DNA of 8,909 nucleotides from contig JAEXPG010000333.1 of assembly GCA_023447015.1 (NCBI GenBank), positions 1-8,909 of the forward strand, written 5' to 3'. The stretch is from Verrucomicrobiota bacterium (GTDB taxonomy: Bacteria > Verrucomicrobiota > Verrucomicrobiia > Opitutales > Opitutaceae). The notes beneath the pieces were generated by a model. That model was not told the DNA's origin. It did not search any database and saw only the letters and a program-made list of their open reading frames with translations. A program made the translations under genes and the position numbers. Positions 1 through 6,065 of the stretch are shown here, in pieces; position 1 is the stretch's first letter, and every line of letters begins with the position of its first letter.

Positions 1-32
1 CAGCGGGCTCGTTTGTGGGAATTCTGTTTCAT
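1..32 (-). CDS. 5' end of downstream operon gene (partial; possible membrane-fusion protein)
   Basis: Only the first ten codons and two bases lie in the window, reading MKQNSHKRAR on the minus strand. The ATG at 32-30 overlaps the TGA stop of the efflux gene (31-29) as ATGA. A GGAGG at 44-40 sits 7 nt before it, which is ideal Shine-Dalgarno spacing, so the start is well supported although the fragment is tiny. A charged N-terminus like this one would fit a cytoplasmic head before a membrane anchor. In known RND systems the outer-membrane factor is commonly beside the HlyD-type membrane-fusion protein and the inner-membrane pump, so one of those is the natural guess. The fragment itself carries no family signature, so the function is inference from context only. 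Confidence 0.7.
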   Translation of the reverse strand, partial: MKQNSHKRAR

Positions 33-1396
33 CGCTTTGCCTCCAAGCCGTAACCACGGGCCTTGCAGAGCCGCACCCAGGCAAGGCGCCAGTCCAGCCC
101 GGCCTGCAGTTGTTCCCGCCCGATCCCCTGCTCGGTCCGCAGGGCGTCGAGCACCGCCAAAAAACTATCCTGGCCGGCGAGGTGCCGCAGTCGCGCCTCG
201 CGCACCGCCGCGGCCGCCGCCCGCCGGCTCTCCGCGAGCGCGGCGCAACGGCGCCCCAGCCCACCCGTGTCGCCGGAGAGGTTGCGCACCTCGGCGTCCG
301 CCTCCAGCAGCAGCTCGGCATAGGACCAGCCGAGCTCCCGCGCCACGGAGCGCCGGCGCTCCACCTCGAGGCGCCGCTGGCCCGCATCGAACACCGGCAG
401 ATCCAGTCCCAGTCCGCCGGCCACCGCCGTCAGGCGGTTGGGCTGCCGCAGCCGCTCCGTGCTCAGCACCCCATCGAGCGACAACGTGAGCCGCGGCAGC
501 CGCTCGGCGATCGCCACCGCCACGTTCTCGTCCGCCGCGCGGATACGCTCCATCGCCGCGCACAGATCCGGGCGGCACCGCGCCAGCTCGTCGGCGCTCG
601 GCACGCCGCCGTTCTCGGGAACCGCCGGCAGCTCGGCTGGCGTCGCCAGCCCGTCAAGCACATCTCCGCCCTTGCCGCCGGCAAGCACCTCGAGACGCCG
701 CGCCGCGCGCTCCAGCCGGAGTTCCACCGAGGCGACTTCGGCCAGCGTGTTCTGCACGAGCGAACGCTGACGGTGCACGTCGAGCGCCGAGCCTTCACCG
801 CGGGCCAACCGCGACTCGACCAGCGCGAGCAGCTGCTCGTTGCAGCGGCGCTGCTCCGCCAGCAGTGCCAGCTCGGCCTGTGCGACGCGCCATTCCAGCC
901 AGGCCTCCGCGGTCTCGGCGGCCAGCAGCATCCGGGTCGCGCGGTAGTCCGCCTCGCTCGCCGCCCACTCACGTCCCGCGGCGCGCCGTTGCGCCGCGAC
1001 TCGTCCCCAGAAATCGGGTTCCCAGGTGACGGCCAACCCACCCTCGGCGCGGTTGACCGGTTTCCAGCGGCCGGAAGTCCCCGTCTCGCGCTGCCCGGTC
1101 CGTGTTCCCGCGGCGGAGAGGTCCGCCGCCGGCCAAGCCGCCGCACCCGACTGGCGGGCAACGATGCGGGCCTGTTCCAATCGCTCCCCGGCCGCGCGCA
1201 GCCCTCGGTTCTCCGCCAGCACCACCGCCACCAGGCGCTCGAGCTCGGGGCTCTCGAACAGGCGCAGGGCGGGCGCGGCGCCGTCCGGCGACGCCGCGCC
1301 TAGAGCAGGGAAACAGGCCGCGAGCAGGACCCCGCACAGGAGTCCGTGCCCGATCCTCCGGGCTGAAGCGTTCGCAATGGGGCGGAACAGCGGCAT
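29..1396 (-). CDS. TolC/NodT-family outer-membrane efflux factor, putative lipoprotein
   Basis: This 455-residue protein has the usual length of the NodT/OprM branch of TolC-like outer-membrane factors, which form the exit duct of tripartite RND or ABC efflux pumps. Residues 15-35 form a signal sequence. It contains LAAC (25-28), a good lipobox, so Cys28 may be lipidated; cleavage by signal peptidase I after ALGA (31-34) is the alternative. Family hallmarks are visible: a W-EPDFWGR segment in the first repeat, long alanine/leucine/arginine-rich helices, an RPDL-x-AA motif opening the second repeat, a following LPRLTLSLDG strand, and FDAGQRR before the final helices. These match the two-fold repeated OEP domain. 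The ATG follows the MipA-like gene's stop by 10 nt, and the stop overlaps the next gene by 4 nt, so all three are probably co-transcribed. No clear Shine-Dalgarno precedes this start. The pump substrate cannot be inferred. Confidence 0.9.
   Translation of the reverse strand: MPLFRPIANASARRIGHGLLCGVLLAACFPALGAASPDGAAPALRLFESPELERLVAVVLAENRGLRAAGERLEQARIVARQSGAAAWPAADLSAAGTRTGQRETGTSGRWKPVNRAEGGLAVTWEPDFWGRVAAQRRAAGREWAASEADYRATRMLLAAETAEAWLEWRVAQAELALLAEQRRCNEQLLALVESRLARGEGSALDVHRQRSLVQNTLAEVASVELRLERAARRLEVLAGGKGGDVLDGLATPAELPAVPENGGVPSADELARCRPDLCAAMERIRAADENVAVAIAERLPRLTLSLDGVLSTERLRQPNRLTAVAGGLGLDLPVFDAGQRRLEVERRRSVARELGWSYAELLLEADAEVRNLSGDTGGLGRRCAALAESRRAAAAAVREARLRHLAGQDSFLAVLDALRTEQGIGREQLQAGLDWRLAWVRLCKARGYGLEAKR
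40..44 (-). promoter_or_regulatory. Strong Shine-Dalgarno (GGAGG) for the gene starting at 32
   Basis: Read on the minus strand, the bases are GGAGG followed by 7 nt and then ATG. The site lies inside the last codons of the efflux gene. It decides the start of the partial downstream gene and implies translational coupling across the ATGA overlap. Confidence 0.75.
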
Positions 1397-1406
1397 GGCC
1401 GAAAAC

Positions 1407-2216
1407 TCAGAAGCGGTAGAAGACGGCGAGACCGGCGCCCATCAGCTGGGTGTCCTTGGTGGTCAGCGTGCTCTTCCGGGCATCGCCCAGAAGCGTCCCG
1501 AAGTCGGCCATCGCCGCCACACACCACCCGCCCCCGAGCTGGCGCATCAACGTAAGTTCGAGGCCGCAGCGCTCGAGCCCCGAGCCGGGGCGGTACTGCG
1601 CACGTCCGGAGCGGGCCGCCTGCACGGCGTTCACGCCATAGTAGGCGCGCATGGTCTTGCCGTCGGCATAGACCAGGTAGGGCGAAGCCGAGAGCTGGAA
1701 GCCTCCGCCCAGATCCCACTCGCGCTCGACGCTCAGCGTCCCCCGCCAGCCCTTCGCACCGCCGAGGGCCTTCTCGCCCTTCAGGCCGATCTGGTAGCGG
1801 CCGAGCGTGTAGCCGGCCGTGGCCGTGGCCACCGCCGCGGAACCGATGTCGCCCATGCCGCGCAACTCCGTGCGGGCGTCGCTCTCGTCGCGGCCGAACT
1901 CGTAGTTCAAGGCGAGATCGAACGTATACCCGTCGCTCTGCACCACCGTGGCCCCGAGCCCGCGGTCGACGCTCAGGTAGTAGCGCCCGCGATAGGTGAT
2001 ATCGACGTAGGGCAGCGGCTCGAAGGTGTACTTGTCGATGCCGGGCGAGACGGGTTCGGCCAGGACCATGGCGCCGACGTTCACGGACCAGACTTGGTTC
2101 AGATCGTCGTCATCGAGGACACCATCGTGGGGATGGTCGTCGGCCCGGAGACGACACGGAAACACCATCAAGAAGCCGCCGATGGCGAAGAAGGGAAGGA
2201 GCAGTGTTTTGTTCAT
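1407..2216 (-). CDS. MipA/OmpV-family outer-membrane protein
   Basis: A predicted 269-residue beta-barrel protein. I chose the ATG at 2216-2214 over an in-frame ATG 13 codons upstream because it begins directly with a signal peptide: a Lys-containing start, a hydrophobic core LLLPFFAIGGFLMVF, and a probable cut after LRA (23-25). An acidic stretch DDDD (35-38) follows. The mature part shows MipA/OmpV hallmarks: a PLPYVDITYRGRYYLS strand (68-82), a GLG turn (86-88), a YYGV segment (192-195), and a C-terminal half with alternating strands and an LLGDA-x-KS motif (242-249). It ends in YRF, the terminal aromatic expected of proteins folded by the BAM machinery. Known family members include the MltA-interacting scaffold MipA and the porin-like OmpV; which role applies is unknown. 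It is first in an apparent operon with the efflux factor, so it may serve permeability or envelope-stress functions tied to export. Confidence 0.85.
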   Translation of the reverse strand: MNKTLLLPFFAIGGFLMVFPCRLRADDHPHDGVLDDDDLNQVWSVNVGAMVLAEPVSPGIDKYTFEPLPYVDITYRGRYYLSVDRGLGATVVQSDGYTFDLALNYEFGRDESDARTELRGMGDIGSAAVATATAGYTLGRYQIGLKGEKALGGAKGWRGTLSVEREWDLGGGFQLSASPYLVYADGKTMRAYYGVNAVQAARSGRAQYRPGSGLERCGLELTLMRQLGGGWCVAAMADFGTLLGDARKSTLTTKDTQLMGAGLAVFYRF

Positions 2217-2444
2217 GGATTCATACGATTGCGCCGCCACGCTACCACGCCCCACGTGTAGGCCCCGCTACCCGGAGATTAAGATCTCTCCATGTTCCCC
2301 GGCGTCGCACGCTCCCGCGGCGGTCCCGTCCGCGCAGGCCGCCGCACCGGAGAGTTTACCTCGTCAACACCGCCATCGTCGCCATTGTCGCCAGGATCCG
2401 CGCCGCGATCGCGAGCGGCGCAGAAGCCCAGCCTCCGCCAACCC
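2217..2444. promoter_or_regulatory. Divergent intergenic region between the efflux operon and hemY
   Basis: These 228 nt separate two gene starts facing away from each other, so promoters for both directions must lie here or overlap the gene starts. I see no convincing -35/-10 pair on either strand. Visible features are a short AT-richer island at 2274-2290 containing GAGAT-TAAG-ATCTC (stem 2275-2279/2284-2288) and a CACGTG palindrome at 2253-2258. There is also an imperfect tandem 9-mer, GCCATCGTC then GCCATTGTC, at about 2372-2389. Any of these could be operator parts, but none is distinctive. An open frame runs from an ATG at 2292 into hemY, but its translation is low-complexity and does not extend the enzyme fold. 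Confidence 0.4.
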
Positions 2445-3800
2445 ATGAAACGCCTCGCCATCGTCGGTGCCGGAATCACCGGACTCACCGCGGCCAGCGA
2501 ACTCGCCGCCGCCGGGCACGCCGTGACCGTGTTCGAGGCGTCCGACCGCACCGGCGGCGCGATCCGCACCGTCCGCCGCGACGGCTGGCTCGTCGAGGCC
2601 GGCCCCAACACCGCGCTGCTGCGCGACACCTCGCTCGACCCGTTGATCGAGCGCGCCGGCCTCGGCCCCGAGCTCCAGCTCGCCAACCCCGCCGCCGCCA
2701 AGCGTTTCATCGTCCGCCACGGCCGCCCCAACGCCCTCCCGCAGAGCCTCTGGAGCGCCATCACGACTCCGGTCTTCAACTTCCGCGGTAAGCTCCGCGT
2801 CCTCGCCGAACCGTTCATCAGCCAGAACCGCGACAATCCCGACGAGACCCTCGCTTCCTTCGCCCGCCGCCGCGTCGGCCGGGAGTTCCTCGACTACGCG
2901 GTCAACCCGTTCATCGGCGGCGTCTACGCCTGCGCCCCGGAGGAGCTCTGCGTACGCCACGCCCTCCCGCGCCTCTGGCGGCTCGAGCAGAACCACGGCT
3001 CGCTCGTCCGCGGCACCATCGCCCTGATGCGAGCCAAACGGAAGGCCGGCACGCGCACCAGGACCCGCCTCGTCTCCTTCCGTCACGGCCTCGAAACCCT
3101 CCCCGCCGCCCTCGCCGCGCAGCTCGGCGACGCCGTCCAGCTCGGCACCGAGGTCGTCGCCGCCGAACGCGTCACCACCGGCTGGCGACTCACCCTCCGC
3201 CACACCGCCACGGGCGCCGCAACCTCCGCCGACTTCGACGCCGTCCTCTTCACCTGCGGCTCCGCCGCGCTCGCGCACCTGGACATCGCCGGTCGCCGGC
3301 CCCTCGCCGCGCTCGCCACGCTGCCGTGGTCCTCGGTGACGAGTCTTGCGCTCGGCTTCCGCCGCGAGGATGTCGCGCACCCGCTCGACGGCTTCGGCAT
3401 GCTCGTCCCCGCGAAGGAGAACCGCCGCATCCTGGGCGCGCTCTTCTCGTCGACACTCTTCCCCGGCCGCGCGCCCGACGGCCACGTGCTCCTCACCGTC
3501 TTCGTCGGCGGCCGCCAGCCCGAGTACGCCGCGCTGCCCGACGCCGAGCTCGACGCGCTCGTCCTCGGCGAGCTGCGCGAGCTGATCGGCGTGCGTGCCG
3601 CCCCGGTCTTCCGCCACTGCTCCCGCGTGCCGCTCGCGATCCCGAAGTACACCGTCGCCTTCGGCGCGCTCGCCGCGGCGATGGAGGCGTTCGAGCGCGA
3701 CCACCCCGGCCTGTTCATCGCCGGCAACTGCCGCACCGGCATCTCGCTCTCCGACTGCCTGGCCGCCGGCCAGTCCGCCGCCGTGCGCCTCGGGGCGTAG
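2445..3800 (+). CDS. hemY: Oxygen-dependent protoporphyrinogen oxidase (HemY type)
   Basis: This FAD flavoenzyme oxidises protoporphyrinogen IX to protoporphyrin IX, with O2 as acceptor, in the penultimate step of classical haem synthesis. The 451 residues match the family length. The N-terminus is an FAD Rossmann motif, GAGITG (8-13), with the ribose-binding Glu31 in VFEAS and RTGG at 35-38. EAGPN follows at 51-55. The central region has a FIGGVYA-type segment and an EQNHGSLVRG-type segment typical of PPOX. The C-terminus (423-451) has LFIAGN...SDCLAAG, the second FAD-contact motif. The start at 2445 is chosen because the Rossmann strand begins at once; an ATG at 2292 would add 51 low-complexity residues. 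No Shine-Dalgarno is visible. Some annotations call this gene hemG. A coproporphyrinogen oxidase role, as in Gram-positive HemY, is less likely given the diderm context. No other haem gene is in the window. Confidence 0.92.
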   Translation: MKRLAIVGAGITGLTAASELAAAGHAVTVFEASDRTGGAIRTVRRDGWLVEAGPNTALLRDTSLDPLIERAGLGPELQLANPAAAKRFIVRHGRPNALPQSLWSAITTPVFNFRGKLRVLAEPFISQNRDNPDETLASFARRRVGREFLDYAVNPFIGGVYACAPEELCVRHALPRLWRLEQNHGSLVRGTIALMRAKRKAGTRTRTRLVSFRHGLETLPAALAAQLGDAVQLGTEVVAAERVTTGWRLTLRHTATGAATSADFDAVLFTCGSAALAHLDIAGRRPLAALATLPWSSVTSLALGFRREDVAHPLDGFGMLVPAKENRRILGALFSSTLFPGRAPDGHVLLTVFVGGRQPEYAALPDAELDALVLGELRELIGVRAAPVFRHCSRVPLAIPKYTVAFGALAAAMEAFERDHPGLFIAGNCRTGISLSDCLAAGQSAAVRLGA

Positions 3801-3805
3801 CGAAC

Positions 3806-3829
3806 GCCCGCGCCTCTCGCGCCGCGGGC
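3806..3829 (+). terminator. GC hairpin downstream of hemY (possible terminator)
   Basis: GCCCGCG (3806-3812) is a perfect inverted match to CGCGGGC (3823-3829), with a 10-nt loop, starting 5 nt after the hemY stop. The stem is entirely G/C. No U-tract follows, so intrinsic termination is uncertain; it may instead protect the 3' end, or be chance in GC-rich DNA. Confidence 0.35.
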
Positions 3830-3856
3830 CATCTCGCCGGCTACCGCGAGAATGAT

Positions 3857-3885
3857 TTGTCAGCGTCGCCGACATTCCCTCGCAT
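3857..3885 (+). promoter_or_regulatory. Weak sigma70-like promoter candidate before the membrane GT gene
   Basis: TTGTCA (3857-3862) matches the -35 consensus at five of six bases and lies in a locally AT-richer patch. The hexamer 17 nt later, TCGCAT (3880-3885), matches the -10 consensus at only three bases. Transcription from here would start almost at the ATG at 3893, giving a near-leaderless message. Its position after the hemY hairpin suits a separate transcription unit, but the match is weak. Confidence 0.2.
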
Positions 3886-3892
3886 CGCGGGG

Positions 3893-6013
3893 ATGTCTCG
3901 TCCGTCCCGCCTGCCCCTGATCGCCTTCCTCGTCGCCTGCACGGCCGCCCTGGTCTTCGCGCTCTGCACCGACCACGTGTGGGAGGATTTCTACATCACC
4001 TACCGTTCGTCGAAGAACCTCGCGACCGGCCACGGGCTGGTCTTCAACCACGGCGACCGGCTCCACACCTTCACCTCGCCGCTGGGAGTGCTGCTGCCGG
4101 CGCTGGCGAGCCTGCTCACCTTCAATTCCTCCGACACCGGGGCGCTCTGGCTTTTCCGCGCGATGTGCATCGCGGCCTTCGGCGGCGCGGCCGCGTTCCT
4201 CGTCGCCGCCGCCCGGACCCGCCAATGGACGGCCGCCGCCGGCGCGCTGTTGGCCGCATGGCTCGTCACCGACGCCAAGAGTGTCGACTTCACGATCAAC
4301 GGCATGGAGACCGGCCTGCTCCTCCTGTTCCTAGCCTACAGCTGGTGGGCGCTCGCGAGGACCGGACGGCGCCGGGTGCTGCATCTTGGCGCCGCCTGGG
4401 CGGGCGTGATGTGGACCCGCCCCGACGGCTGCATCTACATCGGCCTGATGGCCGCGGCGGCGTGGGTCTTCCACGATGCCAAGGGAACCGGCGAGACCCG
4501 GCTCCGGCTCGTCGCCGTCTTCGCCAAGGCCGGCGCGCTGTGCGCGCTGCTCTACCTGCCGTGGTTCCTCGGCGCCTGGTGGTACTACGGCACCCCGGTG
4601 CCGCACACCATCACCGCCAAAAACGCCGTGAGCCCGGCGCACTCGCTGTCCGGCCTGCTCAAGGCCGCAGTGTGCCTCCCCGTCCGGCTCTGGCAGGGCG
4701 ACGAAACCGCGCTGCAGGCGCTCTACCTGCCCTCCTATTTCCTCATCGGCGGCTGGCCGTCCTTGTTGCTCACCCTGGGCAAGATCGTCTCCCTCCTGGC
4801 CTCGCTGCTCTGGCTCTGCCCCGGTGTGGATCGGGCGACGCGTACCGCCTCGTTCGTCTGTTACGGCGGCGCCGTGTACCTGACCTATTTCCCGTACTTC
4901 CCGTTTCCCTGGTACCTGCCCGGCGTGGCGCTCTTCGGCGCCATCGCGCTGGCCGGCGCGCTCTCGCAGCTGAGCGCGTGGGCCCGTCTGCCCACCCGCG
5001 CGCGCGGCGCCGTCCTCGGCGCCGCCGCCGTCGGCCTCGGTGGCGCGGCCTGCCTGCTGTTCGCCTCCGGCCGCCAACTGGCCGCCCAACAGCGCCTCGT
5101 CGAGACCGGCGTGCGCCGCCAGCTCGGCGAGTGGCTGCACGCCCACGCCACACCGGGCGACACCGTCTTCACCGAGTCGCTCGGCTACATCGGATTCTTC
5201 TCGGAGCTGAAGACCTACGACTTTCCGGGCATGTCCTCGCGCGAGATGACGGCGCAGATCCGCCGCCAAGGAGCCGACTGGAACGACATCGTCTCCGCCC
5301 TCGTCCCCACGTGGGTCGTACTCCGCCCCCACGAGCTGAAGCGCATCCCGACCGTGACCAGCGAGGTCGGCCCCCTGCGCTACCGGCGGGTGGCGACGTT
5401 CGACAACCGCGCGGCGATCCTCGCCACCGCCGTCCCCGGGCGCCCCTACCTCGAGCACGACTCCACGTTCCATCTCTACCAGTTCATCGGCCGCGTCGAA
5501 CAGGAGCCGCTGCAAGAGCGGACCATCGACTTGGCTCGGCTCACCCCGCAACACCTCGAATTGTTCCGGGGCTTCTCGCCGCTGCCGCTGCGCAGCTTCT
5601 CCACCTTCAGCTATTCGACCCCGGACATCGCCGGCCGGCGCTTCTTCAGCATCCACCCCACCTCGCGGCAATGGTTCGCGCCCCCGGCCCCGCGGTGCAC
5701 CGTGCGGGCCGAGTTCCTGATCCACGAGGCCGCCTACGCGGGCCGGCCCGCCAACGAGGCCACCAACGGCGTCGACTTCGCGCTCCATGAGATCCGCCGC
5801 GACGGTTCCCGCCGCACGCTCTTCCAGCGCCTGCTCAACCCCCGCGACCACCCCGCCGATCGCGGCCTGCAGAAACTCGAGCTCGCCATCGACGTCGCCC
5901 CCGACTCCGAGCTGCTCTTCGAAACCACTCCCGGTCCCGACGGCAACTGGGCCTACGACTGGGCCATGCTCGGCTCGTTCAGCCTCCAGCCGACCCGCCC
6001 AGCGGGCGAATAG
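3893..6013 (+). CDS. GT-C-like multi-pass membrane glycosyltransferase with C-terminal beta-rich module
   Basis: 706 residues. The first membrane segment (8-25) is followed by a conserved loop, WEDFYITYR (30-38), then NLATGHGLVFN (42-52) and TSPLGVLL (61-68). This pattern is typical of polyprenyl-phosphate-sugar-dependent GT-C/GT39-like proteins, and the acidic pair Glu31-Asp32 is the candidate catalytic site. Further hallmarks are WTRPDG (174-179), a VPHTITAKN segment (236-244) and GYIGFF...YDFPG (431-446). I count about eleven hydrophobic segments up to residue 392. Residues 400-560 form a soluble, probably extracytoplasmic region. Residues 570-700 look like a separate beta-sandwich, with paired strands and a TPGPDGNWAYDW motif (679-690), possibly carbohydrate-binding. 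The ATG at 3893 is chosen because longer frames run back into hemY. No proper Shine-Dalgarno is seen. The likely role is transferring a sugar from a lipid carrier to an envelope glycan or lipid; donor and acceptor are unknown. Confidence 0.72.
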   Translation: MSRPSRLPLIAFLVACTAALVFALCTDHVWEDFYITYRSSKNLATGHGLVFNHGDRLHTFTSPLGVLLPALASLLTFNSSDTGALWLFRAMCIAAFGGAAAFLVAAARTRQWTAAAGALLAAWLVTDAKSVDFTINGMETGLLLLFLAYSWWALARTGRRRVLHLGAAWAGVMWTRPDGCIYIGLMAAAAWVFHDAKGTGETRLRLVAVFAKAGALCALLYLPWFLGAWWYYGTPVPHTITAKNAVSPAHSLSGLLKAAVCLPVRLWQGDETALQALYLPSYFLIGGWPSLLLTLGKIVSLLASLLWLCPGVDRATRTASFVCYGGAVYLTYFPYFPFPWYLPGVALFGAIALAGALSQLSAWARLPTRARGAVLGAAAVGLGGAACLLFASGRQLAAQQRLVETGVRRQLGEWLHAHATPGDTVFTESLGYIGFFSELKTYDFPGMSSREMTAQIRRQGADWNDIVSALVPTWVVLRPHELKRIPTVTSEVGPLRYRRVATFDNRAAILATAVPGRPYLEHDSTFHLYQFIGRVEQEPLQERTIDLARLTPQHLELFRGFSPLPLRSFSTFSYSTPDIAGRRFFSIHPTSRQWFAPPAPRCTVRAEFLIHEAAYAGRPANEATNGVDFALHEIRRDGSRRTLFQRLLNPRDHPADRGLQKLELAIDVAPDSELLFETTPGPDGNWAYDWAMLGSFSLQPTRPAGE

Positions 6014-6018
6014 CCCGC
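6002..6018 (+). other. Hairpin spanning the stop codon of the membrane GT gene
   Basis: GCGGGC (6002-6007) pairs perfectly with GCCCGC (6013-6018) around a 5-nt loop. The TAG stop (6011-6013) lies in the loop and right arm. No U-tract follows. It may be a weak attenuator or mRNA-processing stem between the two membrane-protein genes, or chance in GC-rich DNA. Confidence 0.3.
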
Positions 6019-6049
6019 ATCCGCTCCGGAACGAAACAGCCGTTGCCTG

Positions 6050-6063
6050 CGGCCGGCCGGCCG
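6050..6063. repeat. 14-bp perfect palindrome abutting a start codon
   Basis: The sequence is C, then three copies of GGCC, then G, and is fully self-complementary. It ends 2 nt before the ATG at 6066 and occupies the place where a ribosome binding site should be. As RNA it could fold into a 5-bp stem with a GGCC loop and lower initiation; as DNA it could be a binding site. Chance is also plausible at this GC content. Confidence 0.5.
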
Positions 6064-6065
6064 TT

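Noticed and set aside
110..1303. Plus-strand open frame of about 397 codons
   Set aside because: It is opposite the TolC/NodT-family gene, is rich in Arg, His and Gln, and shows no domain.
2217..2255. Thirteen-codon extension of the MipA-like protein
   Set aside because: It would place a polar stretch before a good signal peptide that begins at the inner ATG.
2253..2258. CACGTG palindrome as a regulator site
   Set aside because: A six-base palindrome is expected by chance and no partner copy is seen nearby.
2292..2444. N-terminal extension of hemY from an upstream ATG
   Set aside because: The 51 extra residues are Pro/Ser/Arg-rich, while the Rossmann motif starts immediately at the ATG at 2445, as is usual in the family.
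2364..3875. Minus-strand open frame of about 503 codons opposite hemY
   Set aside because: HemY on the plus strand has complete FAD motifs; the antisense translation is Gly/Glu/Ala-rich low complexity.
3979..5790. Plus-strand open frame of about 603 codons in another phase
   Set aside because: It overlaps the membrane GT gene and its product is almost entirely Arg/Pro/Ala/His; a frame shadow.
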